Positions 1 to 8,660 of a DNA stretch of 35,936 nt are shown here, in pieces. The DNA lies in the NCBI GenBank assembly GCA_021832085.1, contig JAKBLM010000044.1:1-35936 (forward strand). The letters are read 5' to 3'. The translations under genes and the position numbers were made by a program. The notes below the pieces were generated by a model, which was not told the origin of the DNA, searched no databases, and saw only the letters and a list, made by a program, of their open reading frames with translations. Every line of letters starts with the position of its first letter. Position 1 is the stretch's first letter. This stretch comes from Acidobacteriota bacterium. GTDB taxonomy: Bacteria > Acidobacteriota > Terriglobia > Acidiferrales > UBA7541.

Positions 1-27
1 CTCGGTCGTATCCTTGTTCGGGGTCAT
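1..27 (-). CDS. 5' end of a minus-strand gene running off the window
   Basis: An ATG on the minus strand at 27-25 opens a frame reading MTPNKDTTE to the window edge. It is preceded by a strong Shine-Dalgarno stretch (AAGGAGG, about 10 nt upstream). Only nine codons are visible, so no product can be named. It is divergent from the ggt gene, and both would be expressed from the 28-509 interval. The call rests on the ribosome binding site and start codon alone. Confidence 0.5.
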
Positions 28-469
28 GCTCCGTCTTCCTCCTTGTCAGGTTCTCGCAAACCGATAATTGGAAAACGTCATGACCCCTTCCGCAAAATAA
101 TTTGCTGAACTTGTGCAACATAACCCAGAAGCGTGCCGAGTCGGCCAGATTGAGGCGCCAAGGGCGAGGGGTTGGCATCTGAGGCCTCCTTTTTCCGTCG
201 GGAGAAGCTGGCAAGGATAGGGTAGTCTGGGCGAGACGATGCGTAACGTAGTTTTTGCTGGCAAGAGCACCCTATCCCCTCCCTAGCGATCCGGATTTCA
301 CGGGCCGACGAGGAAAGAGGGTTACGGCAGAGAACGGAGGCCGGACCCTACGGCGTGCGGAATTCTCGATGCGAGGCCCCGGGCAGGCGAGAGGGGCGAG
401 CACAGGAAAAAGAACGCGGATACGGGTATCCGCACCAGTCTTGACGCGGGCGGGACGTGGACAGGCTCC
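28..469. other. Intergenic region between divergent genes, no gene seen
   Basis: I see no convincing gene here; open frames in both directions lack ribosome binding sites and recognisable protein character. It contains a 9-bp inverted repeat, GGATAGGGT at 215-223 and ACCCTATCC at 269-277. Each arm lies just 3' of a direct repeat of GCTGGCAAG (about 208-216 and 258-266). These could be regulatory sites for the divergent pair, but nothing ties them to a regulator. Confidence 0.5.
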
Positions 470-498
470 TTGACGATCGCCGAGGGATTGCATAGAGT
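470..498 (+). promoter_or_regulatory. Housekeeping-type promoter of ggt
   Basis: TTGACG at 470-475 (5 of 6 matches to the -35 consensus) is followed after exactly 17 nt by TAGAGT at 493-498 (4 of 6 matches to the -10). Predicted initiation is near 505, only about 5 nt before the ATG at 510. This fits the absence of a Shine-Dalgarno sequence and suggests a nearly leaderless message. Confidence 0.55.
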
Positions 499-509
499 CA
501 AACATCCCT

Positions 510-2396
510 ATGCGAGAAAAACGCTCTTCTTTCCGAAACCTCTCTTCCCTGGCCCTGGTTGCGGCGCTCGTCGTTACAGTCAGTTGCGGCCCAGCCAAGG
601 GCACCGAGCAATCCGCCAACACGCAGCAAGCCAAGCCGTCGGGACAGGCGTCGATCGAATACACGGAGTACGCGAAGGCGCGACGGGCCGCCGCGCTGAA
701 ATGGCCACAGCACGCCGTGCGGGCAGCGCACGGGATGGTGGTGACTGACAGCCCGATCGCCTCGCAGGTAGGGCTGGACGTTTTGAAGAAGGGCGGAAAC
801 GCCGTGGACGCGGCGGTGGCGGTCGCTTTCACGCTCGCGGTGGTGTATCCAGAGGCGGGGAACATTGGCGGCGGCGGCTTCATGCTGATCCGCAAGCACA
901 ACGGGAAGATGGCGTTTGTCGATTACCGGGAGGTGGCGCCGAAGAAGGCCACGGCGAAGATGTATCTCTACCCGAACGGGAAGCGCATACCCGGCGCCTC
1001 GACGATCGGATACCTTTCGGTAGGCGTGCCGGGGACGGTGGCCGGGATGGCGCTGGCATTGCGCAAGTATGGCACGATGCCGCTGGCCGAATTGATCGCA
1101 CCGGCGATCAAGCTGGCGAAAGACGGCTTTCCGGTGAGCGAGCGGCTGGTCAAGGATATCAAGGGCGGAGAGAAGCGGCTGGCGGAATTCCCGATCAGCA
1201 AGCAGATTTTTCTGCGGAACGGGAACCTCTACAAGCCCGGCGAAATTTTCAAGCAGCCAGCGCTGGCCAAGACGCTCGAACTGATTGCCCAGGAGGGCCC
1301 GAACGGTTTCTATCGGGGCCGGACGGCGCACGTCATTGCGGACGCGATGGCGAAGCACGGCGGGTTGATCACGCTGGCCGACCTGCGGGACTACCGGGCG
1401 GTCATCCGGAAACCGCTGACCGCGACCTATCACTACGGCGGGCAGACCTGGCAAGTGGTCACTTCGCCGCCGCCGAGCTCGGGCGGGGTGGCGATCATCG
1501 AGACCCTGAACATTTTGCAAGGGCTACCGCTCGTGCCGGTGCCGAGCCGGCCGGCTTCGGCATGGGACAATGCGGAAAACGTGCATTATGTGGCGGAGGC
1601 GATGCGGCGGGCGTTCGCCGACCGGGCGGCATGGTTGGCCGATCCCGATTTCACGCATGTGCCGGTGATCGGACTGACCAGCCTGGCCTATGCGGCGAAA
1701 CTACGAGCCACGATTCAGCCATACAAGGCGACGCCGAGCAGCGAGGTGAAAGCGGGCAATCCGAAGCCGTACGACCAGGAGGCAGCGCAAGCGATGGCGC
1801 TGTGGACTTTGCGGCACCGGCACACGACGCATTTCTCGATCGTGGACGCGGAGGGAGACGCGGTTTCGAATACCTACACGATCAACGATTTCTTCGGGTC
1901 GGGCGTGACGACCAAGGCCGGATTCCTGCTGAACGACGAGATGGACGATTTCAACACCGATCCGGGGCATCCGAATGTGCTGTTCCACCTGCTGCAATCG
2001 CAGGCAAACGACGTGGCGCCGGACAAGCGGCCGCTCAGCTCGATGACGCCGACGATGGTGCTGCGGGACGGCAAGCTGAGCTTCGTGACCGGGTCGCCGG
2101 GCGGACCAGAAATCATCAGCGCAACGATGCTGACGGTGCTGAACTGGATGCGAATGGGGATGACGGCGCAGGAAGCGATCAATGCGCCGCGCTTCCACAA
2201 CCAGTGGATGCCGGACATTCTCTACGTGGAACCGACGATGCCGATGTCGACAGTCCAGCAGCTGGAGCGGCGCGGCTACAAGGTCGACGCGCGGGGATGG
2301 ATCGGGCAAGTAAACGCAGTGGCGATCAACCCGAAAACGGGCGAACGAATGGGCGTCGCCGATCCGCGGCGGCACGGCTCGGCGAAGGGTTACTGA
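510..2396 (+). CDS. ggt: Gamma-glutamyltransferase (glutathione hydrolase), lipoprotein
   Basis: The product is a 628-aa gamma-glutamyltranspeptidase, an N-terminal nucleophile hydrolase that cleaves or transfers the gamma-glutamyl group of glutathione and related peptides. The N-terminus has a hydrophobic stretch (about residues 11-25) ending in TVSC, a plausible lipobox with Cys26 as lipidation site, so it is probably anchored on the outer face of the inner membrane or in the periplasm. GGNAVDAAVA near residue 95 and GNIGGGGFM are typical of the large subunit. The autoprocessing site and catalytic nucleophile is Thr439 in HTTHFSIVD. PLSSMTPT and GSPGG further on form the substrate pocket. 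Length is normal for the family. The ATG at 510 has no Shine-Dalgarno sequence but lies right behind a good promoter. The following gene starts within 20 bp. Confidence 0.93.
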   Translation: MREKRSSFRNLSSLALVAALVVTVSCGPAKGTEQSANTQQAKPSGQASIEYTEYAKARRAAALKWPQHAVRAAHGMVVTDSPIASQVGLDVLKKGGNAVDAAVAVAFTLAVVYPEAGNIGGGGFMLIRKHNGKMAFVDYREVAPKKATAKMYLYPNGKRIPGASTIGYLSVGVPGTVAGMALALRKYGTMPLAELIAPAIKLAKDGFPVSERLVKDIKGGEKRLAEFPISKQIFLRNGNLYKPGEIFKQPALAKTLELIAQEGPNGFYRGRTAHVIADAMAKHGGLITLADLRDYRAVIRKPLTATYHYGGQTWQVVTSPPPSSGGVAIIETLNILQGLPLVPVPSRPASAWDNAENVHYVAEAMRRAFADRAAWLADPDFTHVPVIGLTSLAYAAKLRATIQPYKATPSSEVKAGNPKPYDQEAAQAMALWTLRHRHTTHFSIVDAEGDAVSNTYTINDFFGSGVTTKAGFLLNDEMDDFNTDPGHPNVLFHLLQSQANDVAPDKRPLSSMTPTMVLRDGKLSFVTGSPGGPEIISATMLTVLNWMRMGMTAQEAINAPRFHNQWMPDILYVEPTMPMSTVQQLERRGYKVDARGWIGQVNAVAINPKTGERMGVADPRRHGSAKGY

Positions 2397-2412
2397 GGAT
2401 GTGAGGATGGCC

Positions 2413-3252
2413 ATGCAACGGATCCTTTCCACCTATCTGTTTTCCGGCCTGCAGCTGAACAAGGAGATTCTGGCCGCAGTGGCGCAGAAAGGGATCGATG
2501 GGATCGAGCTGTTTTCAGCGAGCGGCCATTTCAACTATCGATCGCCCGAGCAGATTCGGGAGCTGACCGACTGGCTCGGCAGCACACACCTCAGGCTCCA
2601 TTCGGTGCACGCGCCGATCGACCGGATCGGCGGGCACGGGCGCGACGGCGGGGCGCCGATTTCGATTGCCGAGCCGGACAAACTGCGGCGGATCGAGGCG
2701 GTCGACGAGATGAAGTGGTCGATGGAACTGGCCGAGTCGATTCCGTTCCGGTATCTGGTGATGCATATGGGCACGGGGCGGGAGCCGCTGGACGAAAGGC
2801 ACCAGGATGCGGCGTTCAATTCGCTGGAATATCTGGTGATCTTTGCCAAGCAGCGGGGGATCACGATCGCGCTGGAAAACACGCCGGGAGAACTGGCGGC
2901 GCCGATGGCGCTGGCGGAGTTTCTGCGGCAGACGCGGCTGCACGATCTGCGGCTTTGCTTCGACGTGGGGCACGCGCACCTGGGCGAGGGGGTCGACACG
3001 GCCTTTGATCCGATGCGGCAACTGGTGGTGACCACGCACATTCACGACAACCGGGGCGAGCACGACGATCACCTGGTTCCCTTTGAAGGGGAGATCGACT
3101 GGGAGGCGGTGATGCGCGTGCTGCGCAGCGCACCGATCGAACTGCCCCTGGTGCTGGAATTGAAAGAGCCGGACCACGAAGGCGGGAGCGGCGTGCTCGA
3201 TCGGGCCGCCGGCGCCTTCGAGCGGCTCGAGAAACTGGCGACCGCGCCCTAG
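2413..3252 (+). CDS. Sugar phosphate isomerase/epimerase-like TIM-barrel protein
   Basis: The roughly 279-aa protein belongs to the xylose isomerase-like TIM-barrel (AP endonuclease 2-type) superfamily. Conserved metal-binding positions are seen in LRLHSVHAP, LVMHMGTG, IALENTPG, LCFDVGHAHLGEG, THIHDN and the late LVLELKEPDHE, which supply the usual His, Glu and Asp ligands. Substrate cannot be predicted; members isomerise sugars or inositol derivatives or cleave DNA at abasic sites. Three starts are possible, GTG 2401, ATG 2407 and ATG 2413. I chose 2413 because GAGG lies 6 nt upstream and MQRILSTYLF looks like the usual family N-terminus. The start nearly abuts the ggt stop, so the two are probably cotranscribed. 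Confidence 0.8.
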   Translation: MQRILSTYLFSGLQLNKEILAAVAQKGIDGIELFSASGHFNYRSPEQIRELTDWLGSTHLRLHSVHAPIDRIGGHGRDGGAPISIAEPDKLRRIEAVDEMKWSMELAESIPFRYLVMHMGTGREPLDERHQDAAFNSLEYLVIFAKQRGITIALENTPGELAAPMALAEFLRQTRLHDLRLCFDVGHAHLGEGVDTAFDPMRQLVVTTHIHDNRGEHDDHLVPFEGEIDWEAVMRVLRSAPIELPLVLELKEPDHEGGSGVLDRAAGAFERLEKLATAP

Positions 3253-3288
3253 CAGGCCGGCCGCGCGAAAGGGAGAGCAAGGAGGGCC

Positions 3289-4590
3289 ATGCCGGTTGTC
3301 ACCATCGAGCAAGTCGCCAGCCACGCGGGAAAAGAGATCACACTGCGGGGCTGGCTTTACAATCAGCGCCAATCGGGGAAGCTGCTGTTTCCACAATTTC
3401 GTGACGGAACCGGCGTGATCCAGGGAGTGGTTTCCCGGAAGGAGAGTCCCCAGGTTTTCGAGACACTCGCCGGATTGACGCAGGAATCGAGTGTGGAAGT
3501 GACGGGGGTGGTTCGTGCCGACGAGCGGGCGCCGGGCGGGCACGAACTGCAAGTGACCGGCGTGACCGTGATCCAGAAGATTCCCGAGGAGACCCCCTAC
3601 CCGATCCAGCTGAAGGAGCACGGCGTCGATTTTCTGCTGGAAAACCGGCACCTGTGGATCCGGACGCCGCGCCAGGCGGCGATCCTGCGGGTTCGCGACC
3701 AGGCAATCTTCGCGGCCCGCGAATTCATGCACCAGCAAGGCTACGTGCTGACCGATTCGCCGATCTTCACGCCGTCGTCGTGCGAAGGAACAACGAACCT
3801 GTTCGAAGTGGATTACATCGACGAGCGGAAGGCGTACCTGACGCAGTCCGGGCAGCTTTACGTGGAGGCGACAGCCGCGGCGCTGGGCAAGGTGTACTGT
3901 TTCGGGCCGGCGTTTCGGGCCGAGCGCTCGAAGACGCGGCGTCACCTGACCGAGTTCTGGATGCTCGAGCCGGAAGCGGCTTTTGCCCGGATCGACGACA
4001 TGATGCTGCTGGCCGAAGGGCTGATCACGCACATGATCCAGTCGACGCTCGAGCGGTGCCCGCGCGAGCTGGCGACGCTCAAGCGCGATACAGCGAAACT
4101 GGCGGCGGTGCGGCCACCCTTTCCCCGGATCAGCTACGACGAGGCGATCGAACTGCTGCACCGGCACGGCAATCCCACCTCGTGGGGCGACGATTTCGGC
4201 GGCGACGAGGAGACGATCCTCTCGAGCGAGTACGATCGGCCGGTGATCGTGCACCGGTATCCGACCGCGATCAAGGCGTTCTACATGCAGCCCGATCCCG
4301 AACGGCCCGAGCTGGCGCTGGGTTTCGACATTCTGGCGCCGGAGGGCTATGGGGAGATCGTCGGGGGCGGCGAACGTATTTCAAACTACGAACTGCTGAT
4401 GGAGCGGCTGCGGCAGAACGAGCTGCCGGAGGAGCCGTTCCGCTGGTACCTGGACCTGCGGCGTTTCGGCAGCGTGCCGCACGCCGGTTTCGGCCTGGGC
4501 GTCGAGCGCACGATCGCCTGGATCACGGGCGCCGAACACATACGCGAGGTGATTCCCTTCCCACGGACGATCTATCGCCTGTATCCGTGA
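3289..4590 (+). CDS. asnS: Asparaginyl-tRNA synthetase
   Basis: This 433-aa class IIb aminoacyl-tRNA synthetase charges tRNA-Asn with asparagine in the cytosol. An N-terminal OB-fold anticodon-binding domain (about residues 14-100, LRGWLYNQRQSGKLLFPQFRDG) leads into the catalytic core. Motif 2 is FGPAFRAERSKTRRHLTEFWMLEPE, where RHLTEFWMLE separates AsnRS from AspRS, which usually has RHxPEFTQ. Motif 3 is GFGLGVERTIAWITG near the C-terminus. It ends in the usual PRTIYRLYP. An AAGGAGG box lies 3 nt before the ATG. The gene is 36 bp after the TIM-barrel gene and 52 bp before arginase. Confidence 0.95.
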   Translation: MPVVTIEQVASHAGKEITLRGWLYNQRQSGKLLFPQFRDGTGVIQGVVSRKESPQVFETLAGLTQESSVEVTGVVRADERAPGGHELQVTGVTVIQKIPEETPYPIQLKEHGVDFLLENRHLWIRTPRQAAILRVRDQAIFAAREFMHQQGYVLTDSPIFTPSSCEGTTNLFEVDYIDERKAYLTQSGQLYVEATAAALGKVYCFGPAFRAERSKTRRHLTEFWMLEPEAAFARIDDMMLLAEGLITHMIQSTLERCPRELATLKRDTAKLAAVRPPFPRISYDEAIELLHRHGNPTSWGDDFGGDEETILSSEYDRPVIVHRYPTAIKAFYMQPDPERPELALGFDILAPEGYGEIVGGGERISNYELLMERLRQNELPEEPFRWYLDLRRFGSVPHAGFGLGVERTIAWITGAEHIREVIPFPRTIYRLYP

Positions 4591-4642
4591 GGCGTGGGAA
4601 AATAGCGGAAAGCGGAAGGGAAAAACAAAAGGGAAGAAACAG

Positions 4643-5554
4643 ATGGCCCACAAAGTCCGCATTATCGGCGTCCCCATGGATTTGGGCGCGAGCCGGCGCG
4701 GCGTGGACATGGGGCCCTCGGCCCTGCGCGTGGCAGGGCTGCAATCGCAAATCAAGCAGCTCGGCCACCAGGTGGAGGACGTCGGCAACATCGCGGTGAA
4801 GCAGCCCGAGGAACAGCACTACGGCGACAAGCGCGCGAAATATCTGAAGGAGATCTCGGCAACATGCCAGGGCCTGGCGGCAATCGTGGAGCAGTCGATG
4901 AGCGATGGCTCCCTGCCGCTGGTGCTCGGGGGCGATCATTCGCTCGCGGTCGGCTCGATCGGGGGCGTGGCCTCGTACTTTCACAAACAGGGCAAGCGGA
5001 TCGGGTTGCTGTGGCTGGACGCGCACGGAGACATGAACACGCCGGAATCGAGCCCTTCGGGGAACGTGCACGGCATGCCCCTGGCGGCGCTGATCGGTGT
5101 GGGGGCGTGGGAACTGACCGATCTGACGGGCTTCCGGCCGATTGTCGAGCCGCGGCAGGTTGCGCTGGTCGGCATCCGGGACCTGGACAGCAAGGAACAA
5201 CGGCTGATGAAGCAGTCGGGGGTGCACGTCTTCACGATGCGGGACATCGACGAGCGCGGGATGCGCGAGGTGATGAGCGAAGCGCTCCGCTTCGTGACGG
5301 ACGACACGGCGGGGGTGGCCGTGAGCCTCGACATGGACTTCGTCGATCCAGGAGAGGCACCCGGGGTAGGCACGCCGGTCCGCGGCGGGGTAACCTACCG
5401 GGAAGCGCACCTGGCGATGGAAATGATTGCCGATTCGCGGGCGATGATCTCGCTCGAGGTGGTCGAGATCAATCCGGTGATCGACCTTCACAACCAAACG
5501 GGCGATTTCGGCGTCGAGTTGGTCCTTTCCGGACTCGGAAAGAAGATTCTCTGA
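4643..5554 (+). CDS. rocF: Arginase
   Basis: The 303-aa ureohydrolase should convert L-arginine to ornithine and urea. All binuclear manganese ligands are present: His99 in GGDHS, Asp126/His128/Asp130 in DAHGDMN, and Asp230/Asp232 in SLDMDF. DPGEAPGVGTPVRGG and the early SRRGVDMGPSALR are arginase signatures and argue against agmatinase. EINPVID closes the fold. A purine-rich GGGAAGAAA precedes the ATG. A cytosolic role in arginine catabolism or nitrogen release is likely. Start, length and motifs are all normal. Confidence 0.93.
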   Translation: MAHKVRIIGVPMDLGASRRGVDMGPSALRVAGLQSQIKQLGHQVEDVGNIAVKQPEEQHYGDKRAKYLKEISATCQGLAAIVEQSMSDGSLPLVLGGDHSLAVGSIGGVASYFHKQGKRIGLLWLDAHGDMNTPESSPSGNVHGMPLAALIGVGAWELTDLTGFRPIVEPRQVALVGIRDLDSKEQRLMKQSGVHVFTMRDIDERGMREVMSEALRFVTDDTAGVAVSLDMDFVDPGEAPGVGTPVRGGVTYREAHLAMEMIADSRAMISLEVVEINPVIDLHNQTGDFGVELVLSGLGKKIL

Positions 5555-5645
5555 TGGCGCGGCGGATCCACGCACGCCAGCCGGCCACAGTTCGTGTCCA
5601 GAACCGGCACGGCGGCCGCGGGCCACGCGTCGAGGGTGTGTCCTC

Positions 5646-6773
5646 ATGAAGGAAACCAAGCGCATGCGTGTTGCGGTGCTCTTCGGCGGCCGCTCCGCCG
5701 AACACGAAGTTTCGATCTCCTCGGCGTCCTCGGTGATTCGGGCGCTGGATCCGGAGAAATACGAGGTGGTGCCGATCGGAATCGGCAAGGACGGGCGGTG
5801 GTTGATTGGCGACAACGCCCAGCGGATGCTGGCCGACACGATTCGCAAGGGCCGTCACGTGTTGCTGCCGGCCGAGCCGGGCACGGCGAGCCTGTTTCAC
5901 CTCGATGCGAAGACGGCCAGTCCCGCGGTCGGGATCGACGTGGTGTTTCCAGTGCTGCACGGCACCTACGGAGAGGACGGGACGATTCAGGGCCTGCTCG
6001 AACTTGCCGGATTGCCGTATGTCGGTTGCGGCGTGCTGGCCTCATCGGTCGGCATCGACAAGGAAGTGCAGAAGCGGCTCTTCGAATTTGCGGGGCTGCC
6101 CGTGGTCAAATACCTGTCGCTCTCGCGCTCGCGTTGGCAAGCAAAAGCGGAGGACGCGCTCGAGGACATCCAGCGCCGCTTCCAGTTTCCGGTGATGGTC
6201 AAGCCAGCGACGCTGGGCTCGTCGGTGGGCATCACCAAAGCGCACAACCTGAAACAATTGACGGCAGCAATCGATCTAGCAGCCGAGTTTGCGCAGAAGA
6301 TTTTGATCGAGCGGGCCGTGGAAGCGCGTGAGATCGAGGTGTCGGTGCTCGGCAACGAAGAGGCCAAAGCCTCGCTGCCGGGAGAAATCATCCCGCACCG
6401 CGAATTCTACGACTATACGGCCAAGTACACGGAAGAAGGCACACAGTTCCTGGTGCCCGCACCGCTCAAACCGCGGCAAACCGCCAAGCTGCAGGACTAT
6501 GCCGTGCGCGCCTTCCAGGCGATCGAAGGCCGGGGCATGGCCCGAGTCGATTTCTTCCTCGAGCGGCACACCGGGCGGCTCTACATCAACGAGATCAATA
6601 CAATTCCCGGCTTCACATCGATCAGCATGTATCCGCGCATGTGGGAAGCCTCGGGGATCAGCTACAGAGAGTTGGTCAACCGGCTCATCGAGCTCGCGCT
6701 CGAGGAGCATCGCGAGAAACAGCGCACGCGTTTCTCCATCGAGCCACCGCCAAGCAGCATTCTTTCCGGGTAG
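5646..6773 (+). CDS. ddl: D-alanine--D-alanine ligase
   Basis: The 375-aa ATP-grasp enzyme joins two D-alanines for peptidoglycan precursor synthesis. Signatures in order are VLFGGRSAEHEVSISSA (N-terminal substrate loop), PVLHGTYGEDGTIQG, KPATLGSSVGI (ATP-grasp lysine), EFYDYTAKY (omega loop, whose Tyr fits D-Ala rather than D-lactate specificity), ARVDFF and NEINTIPGFTSISMYP (Mg and second D-Ala site). Starts at 5646 and 5664 are both possible; no strong Shine-Dalgarno separates them. It lies 91 bp after arginase and ends just before a dispersed stem-loop repeat. Confidence 0.94.
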   Translation: MKETKRMRVAVLFGGRSAEHEVSISSASSVIRALDPEKYEVVPIGIGKDGRWLIGDNAQRMLADTIRKGRHVLLPAEPGTASLFHLDAKTASPAVGIDVVFPVLHGTYGEDGTIQGLLELAGLPYVGCGVLASSVGIDKEVQKRLFEFAGLPVVKYLSLSRSRWQAKAEDALEDIQRRFQFPVMVKPATLGSSVGITKAHNLKQLTAAIDLAAEFAQKILIERAVEAREIEVSVLGNEEAKASLPGEIIPHREFYDYTAKYTEEGTQFLVPAPLKPRQTAKLQDYAVRAFQAIEGRGMARVDFFLERHTGRLYINEINTIPGFTSISMYPRMWEASGISYRELVNRLIELALEEHREKQRTRFSIEPPPSSILSG

Positions 6774-6802
6774 GACCCGTTTCTTCGCGGGAAAATCGAG
6801 GT

Positions 6803-6828
6803 GGCGGGCCGAAGCCCGCCGCTACACA
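6803..6828 (+). repeat. Dispersed stem-loop repeat ending in CTACA
   Basis: GGCGGGC at 6803-6809 pairs perfectly with GCCCGCC at 6814-6820 around a CGAA loop and is followed by GCTACA. It shares this form (stem, loop with AAG, then CTACA) with the sites near 11001-11028 and 33071-33097. It lies about 30 nt past the ddl stop and could also act as a 3' stabiliser, but it lacks a U-tract. Confidence 0.5.
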
Positions 6829-6872
6829 ACATTTTTCGCGGCGCTCAGGATTACAGGATTCTCCGGGCTGGC

Positions 6873-6900
6873 TTGACAAAGTTAGCCGGACGGTTAAGAT
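6873..6900 (+). promoter_or_regulatory. Promoter of the tetR-ABC efflux operon
   Basis: A perfect -35 TTGACA at 6873-6878 is followed after 16 nt by TAAGAT at 6895-6900 (4 of 6 matches to the -10). Predicted initiation near 6907 falls inside the palindromic operator at 6902-6923, so a bound repressor would block transcription directly. Confidence 0.65.
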
Positions 6901-6901
6901 A

Positions 6902-6923
6902 TTTGACTAACCGGTTAGTCAAA
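6902..6923. promoter_or_regulatory. Perfect 22-bp palindromic operator for the adjacent TetR regulator
   Basis: Half-site TTTGACTAACC is followed with no spacer by its exact reverse complement GGTTAGTCAAA. It lies between the -10 and the ribosome binding site (AAAGGAG, 6921-6927) of tetR. Uninterrupted palindromes of this size next to a tetR gene are typical operators for TetR dimers. I infer autorepression of the whole tetR-hlyD-ABC operon. Confidence 0.75.
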
Positions 6924-6932
6924 GGAGATGCC

Positions 6933-7562
6933 GTGAGCTACAAGAGAGCGAAACGGCCGGAAACCGCCGGGCGCATCCTGGCCGCCGCCGAGGAGGGCTT
7001 TGCCGCCCACGGGCTGGCCGGCGCCCGAACGGAGCGCATCGCCGCGCGCGCCGGCGTGAACAAGGCGCTGCTCTACTACTATTTCGGGAGCAAGCGCGAG
7101 CTATACCGCGCGGTGCTCGAGCACCTGCTCGAAGAGCTGCGCCGGACAATCGGCCCTGCCGATTCCCCGCCCCGCCCGCCGCGGGAGCGGCTGCTCGATT
7201 TCGTGAATCGCTATTTCGACTTTCTCGCCTCGCACCCGAACTTTCCGCGGCTGGTGCAGCGCGAGGTGATGGAATCGAAAGGCGAGCTCGACTGGATTCT
7301 GCGGGACTACTACCGGCCATTGATGCGAGGGGTGGTCACGCTGATCGAGAGCGGGATCCGGCGAGGGGAATTCCGGCGGGTCGACGCCCGGCATGCGTGC
7401 CTGACGCTGATGGGTGCGACGACCAGCTACTTCGCGGCGCCACTCTGGAGCCGCTTCCTCGGGCACGAGTTGCTGCAGCCGGCGGCGCTCGAGGCGCGGC
7501 GGCGGGCGCTGCTGGATTTTCTGAGTTACGGGCTGTTTCGGCCGGAGAGGAGGACGGTGTGA
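6933..7562 (+). CDS. TetR/AcrR-family transcriptional repressor
   Basis: The 209-aa regulator has an N-terminal helix-turn-helix, about residues 10-60 (ILAAAEEGFAAHGLAGARTERIAARAGVNKALLYYYFGSKRELY), the canonical TetR fold. The C-terminal ligand domain carries DFLASHPNFPRLVQREVME, as in regulators beside HlyD/ABC-2 exporters. I chose GTG 6933 because AAAGGAG lies 6 nt upstream; longer upstream in-frame codons run through the promoter and operator. Its stop overlaps the start of hlyD by 4 bp, indicating coupled translation. It probably represses its own operon through the palindrome at 6902-6923. The inducer is unknown. Confidence 0.9.
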   Translation: MSYKRAKRPETAGRILAAAEEGFAAHGLAGARTERIAARAGVNKALLYYYFGSKRELYRAVLEHLLEELRRTIGPADSPPRPPRERLLDFVNRYFDFLASHPNFPRLVQREVMESKGELDWILRDYYRPLMRGVVTLIESGIRRGEFRRVDARHACLTLMGATTSYFAAPLWSRFLGHELLQPAALEARRRALLDFLSYGLFRPERRTV

Positions 7563-8650
7563 GTGCCCGCCGGTTTCTGGTGATTCTGGGGGTGGTGTTC
7601 GCCGCGGCGCTGGTTGTCTATCTGGGGACGACGCCGCAAGGCAAGCAGATCCGGCTCGTAGGGGTGGTAGACGGCAATGACGTGGTGGTGAGCCCGCAGA
7701 TCACCGACCGGATGACGAGGCTCCTAGTCGACGAGGGATCGGTGGTGAAAAAAGGGGAATTGATCGCCGAATTCGATCCGGCGGACCTGCAGGCCGTACT
7801 GAACTCACAGACCGCGAACATCCGCACAATCGCGGCAAATTTGGCGGCGTCCAAGCGTTCCCTGACGATGACCAATGCGCAGACGGCGGCGCAACTCGAC
7901 CAAGCGCAGGCGAACCTGACCGCGAGCCAGTCGCAACTGGTGCAGGCGCAAGCGAACCTGTGGCGGGACGAACAGAATTACAAGCGGATGCGACAGCTTT
8001 TCGAGAGCGGGATCGAGACAGAGCAGAATCGCGACAACGCGCTGGCCGCGGTGCGGGCGGATCGCGCGGCGGTGAATGCGCTCGAAGACCAGGTGAAGGC
8101 GCAGCGGGCGGCGCTGTCGCTGGCGAAGGCCAATCGGCTGCAACTCGACGTGATTCGCAGCCAGATTGCCGCAACCACGGCGCAGCTGGCGCAGGCGCGG
8201 GCCCTGCGCGACCAGGCGGCGACGCAACTGGGCTACACCCGGGTCTATTCGCCGCTCGACGGGATCGTCTCGGTGCGCGTGGCCAAACAGGGCGAAGTGG
8301 TTTCGGCCGGGTCGCCGATCGTGGTGATCGTTGACGTGAATCATCTGTGGGTGCGGGCGTACGTCGAAGAAACCTACATCGACGACATTCATTTCGGGCA
8401 GAAGCTCACGGTGGTGCTGCCTTCGGGCAACAAGCTAGAGGGCACGGTTTTCTTCAAGGACGTGCAGGGAGACTATGCGACGCAGCGCGATGTGAGCCGG
8501 ACGAAGCGCGACATCAAGACCTTCGCCATCAAGGTGGCGATTCCCAATCCCCGCGAACGGCTCTTCACCGGCATGACGGCCTACGTGCTGCTGCCGCCAA
8601 GTGTGGGCCAGCGGCCGAGCTGGTTTCAGCGGATGATCCACAGTTTCTAG
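7559..8650 (+). CDS. HlyD-family periplasmic adaptor (membrane fusion protein)
   Basis: The 363-aa protein links an inner-membrane ABC exporter to the periplasm or outer membrane. An N-terminal membrane anchor (about residues 4-22, RRFLVILGVVFAAALVVYLG) is followed by a first biotinyl-lipoyl half (VVDGNDVVVSPQITDRM...VDEGSVVKKGELIAEFD). A long alpha-helical hairpin rich in Gln and Ala follows (about residues 85-215). The second lipoyl half and beta-barrel domain are YTRVYSPLDGIVSVRVAKQGEVVSAGSP and later. GTG 7559 shares GTGA with the tetR stop and has AGGAGG upstream inside tetR. Arrangement resembles the YbhG-type adaptors coded with TetR regulators and ABC-2 transporters. Confidence 0.9.
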   Translation: MSARRFLVILGVVFAAALVVYLGTTPQGKQIRLVGVVDGNDVVVSPQITDRMTRLLVDEGSVVKKGELIAEFDPADLQAVLNSQTANIRTIAANLAASKRSLTMTNAQTAAQLDQAQANLTASQSQLVQAQANLWRDEQNYKRMRQLFESGIETEQNRDNALAAVRADRAAVNALEDQVKAQRAALSLAKANRLQLDVIRSQIAATTAQLAQARALRDQAATQLGYTRVYSPLDGIVSVRVAKQGEVVSAGSPIVVIVDVNHLWVRAYVEETYIDDIHFGQKLTVVLPSGNKLEGTVFFKDVQGDYATQRDVSRTKRDIKTFAIKVAIPNPRERLFTGMTAYVLLPPSVGQRPSWFQRMIHSF

Positions 8651-8660
8651 GAACACGGCG

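Noticed and set aside
208..277. Direct and inverted repeats upstream of ggt as a mobile-element end
   Set aside because: Arms are only 9 bp, there is no transposase or target duplication, and chance in GC-rich DNA is plausible.
2515..4254. Long minus-strand open frame opposite the TIM-barrel and asnS genes
   Set aside because: It is a high-GC antisense shadow. The plus-strand genes have clear motifs and ribosome binding sites, and the antisense product is Arg/His/Pro-rich with no recognisable domain.
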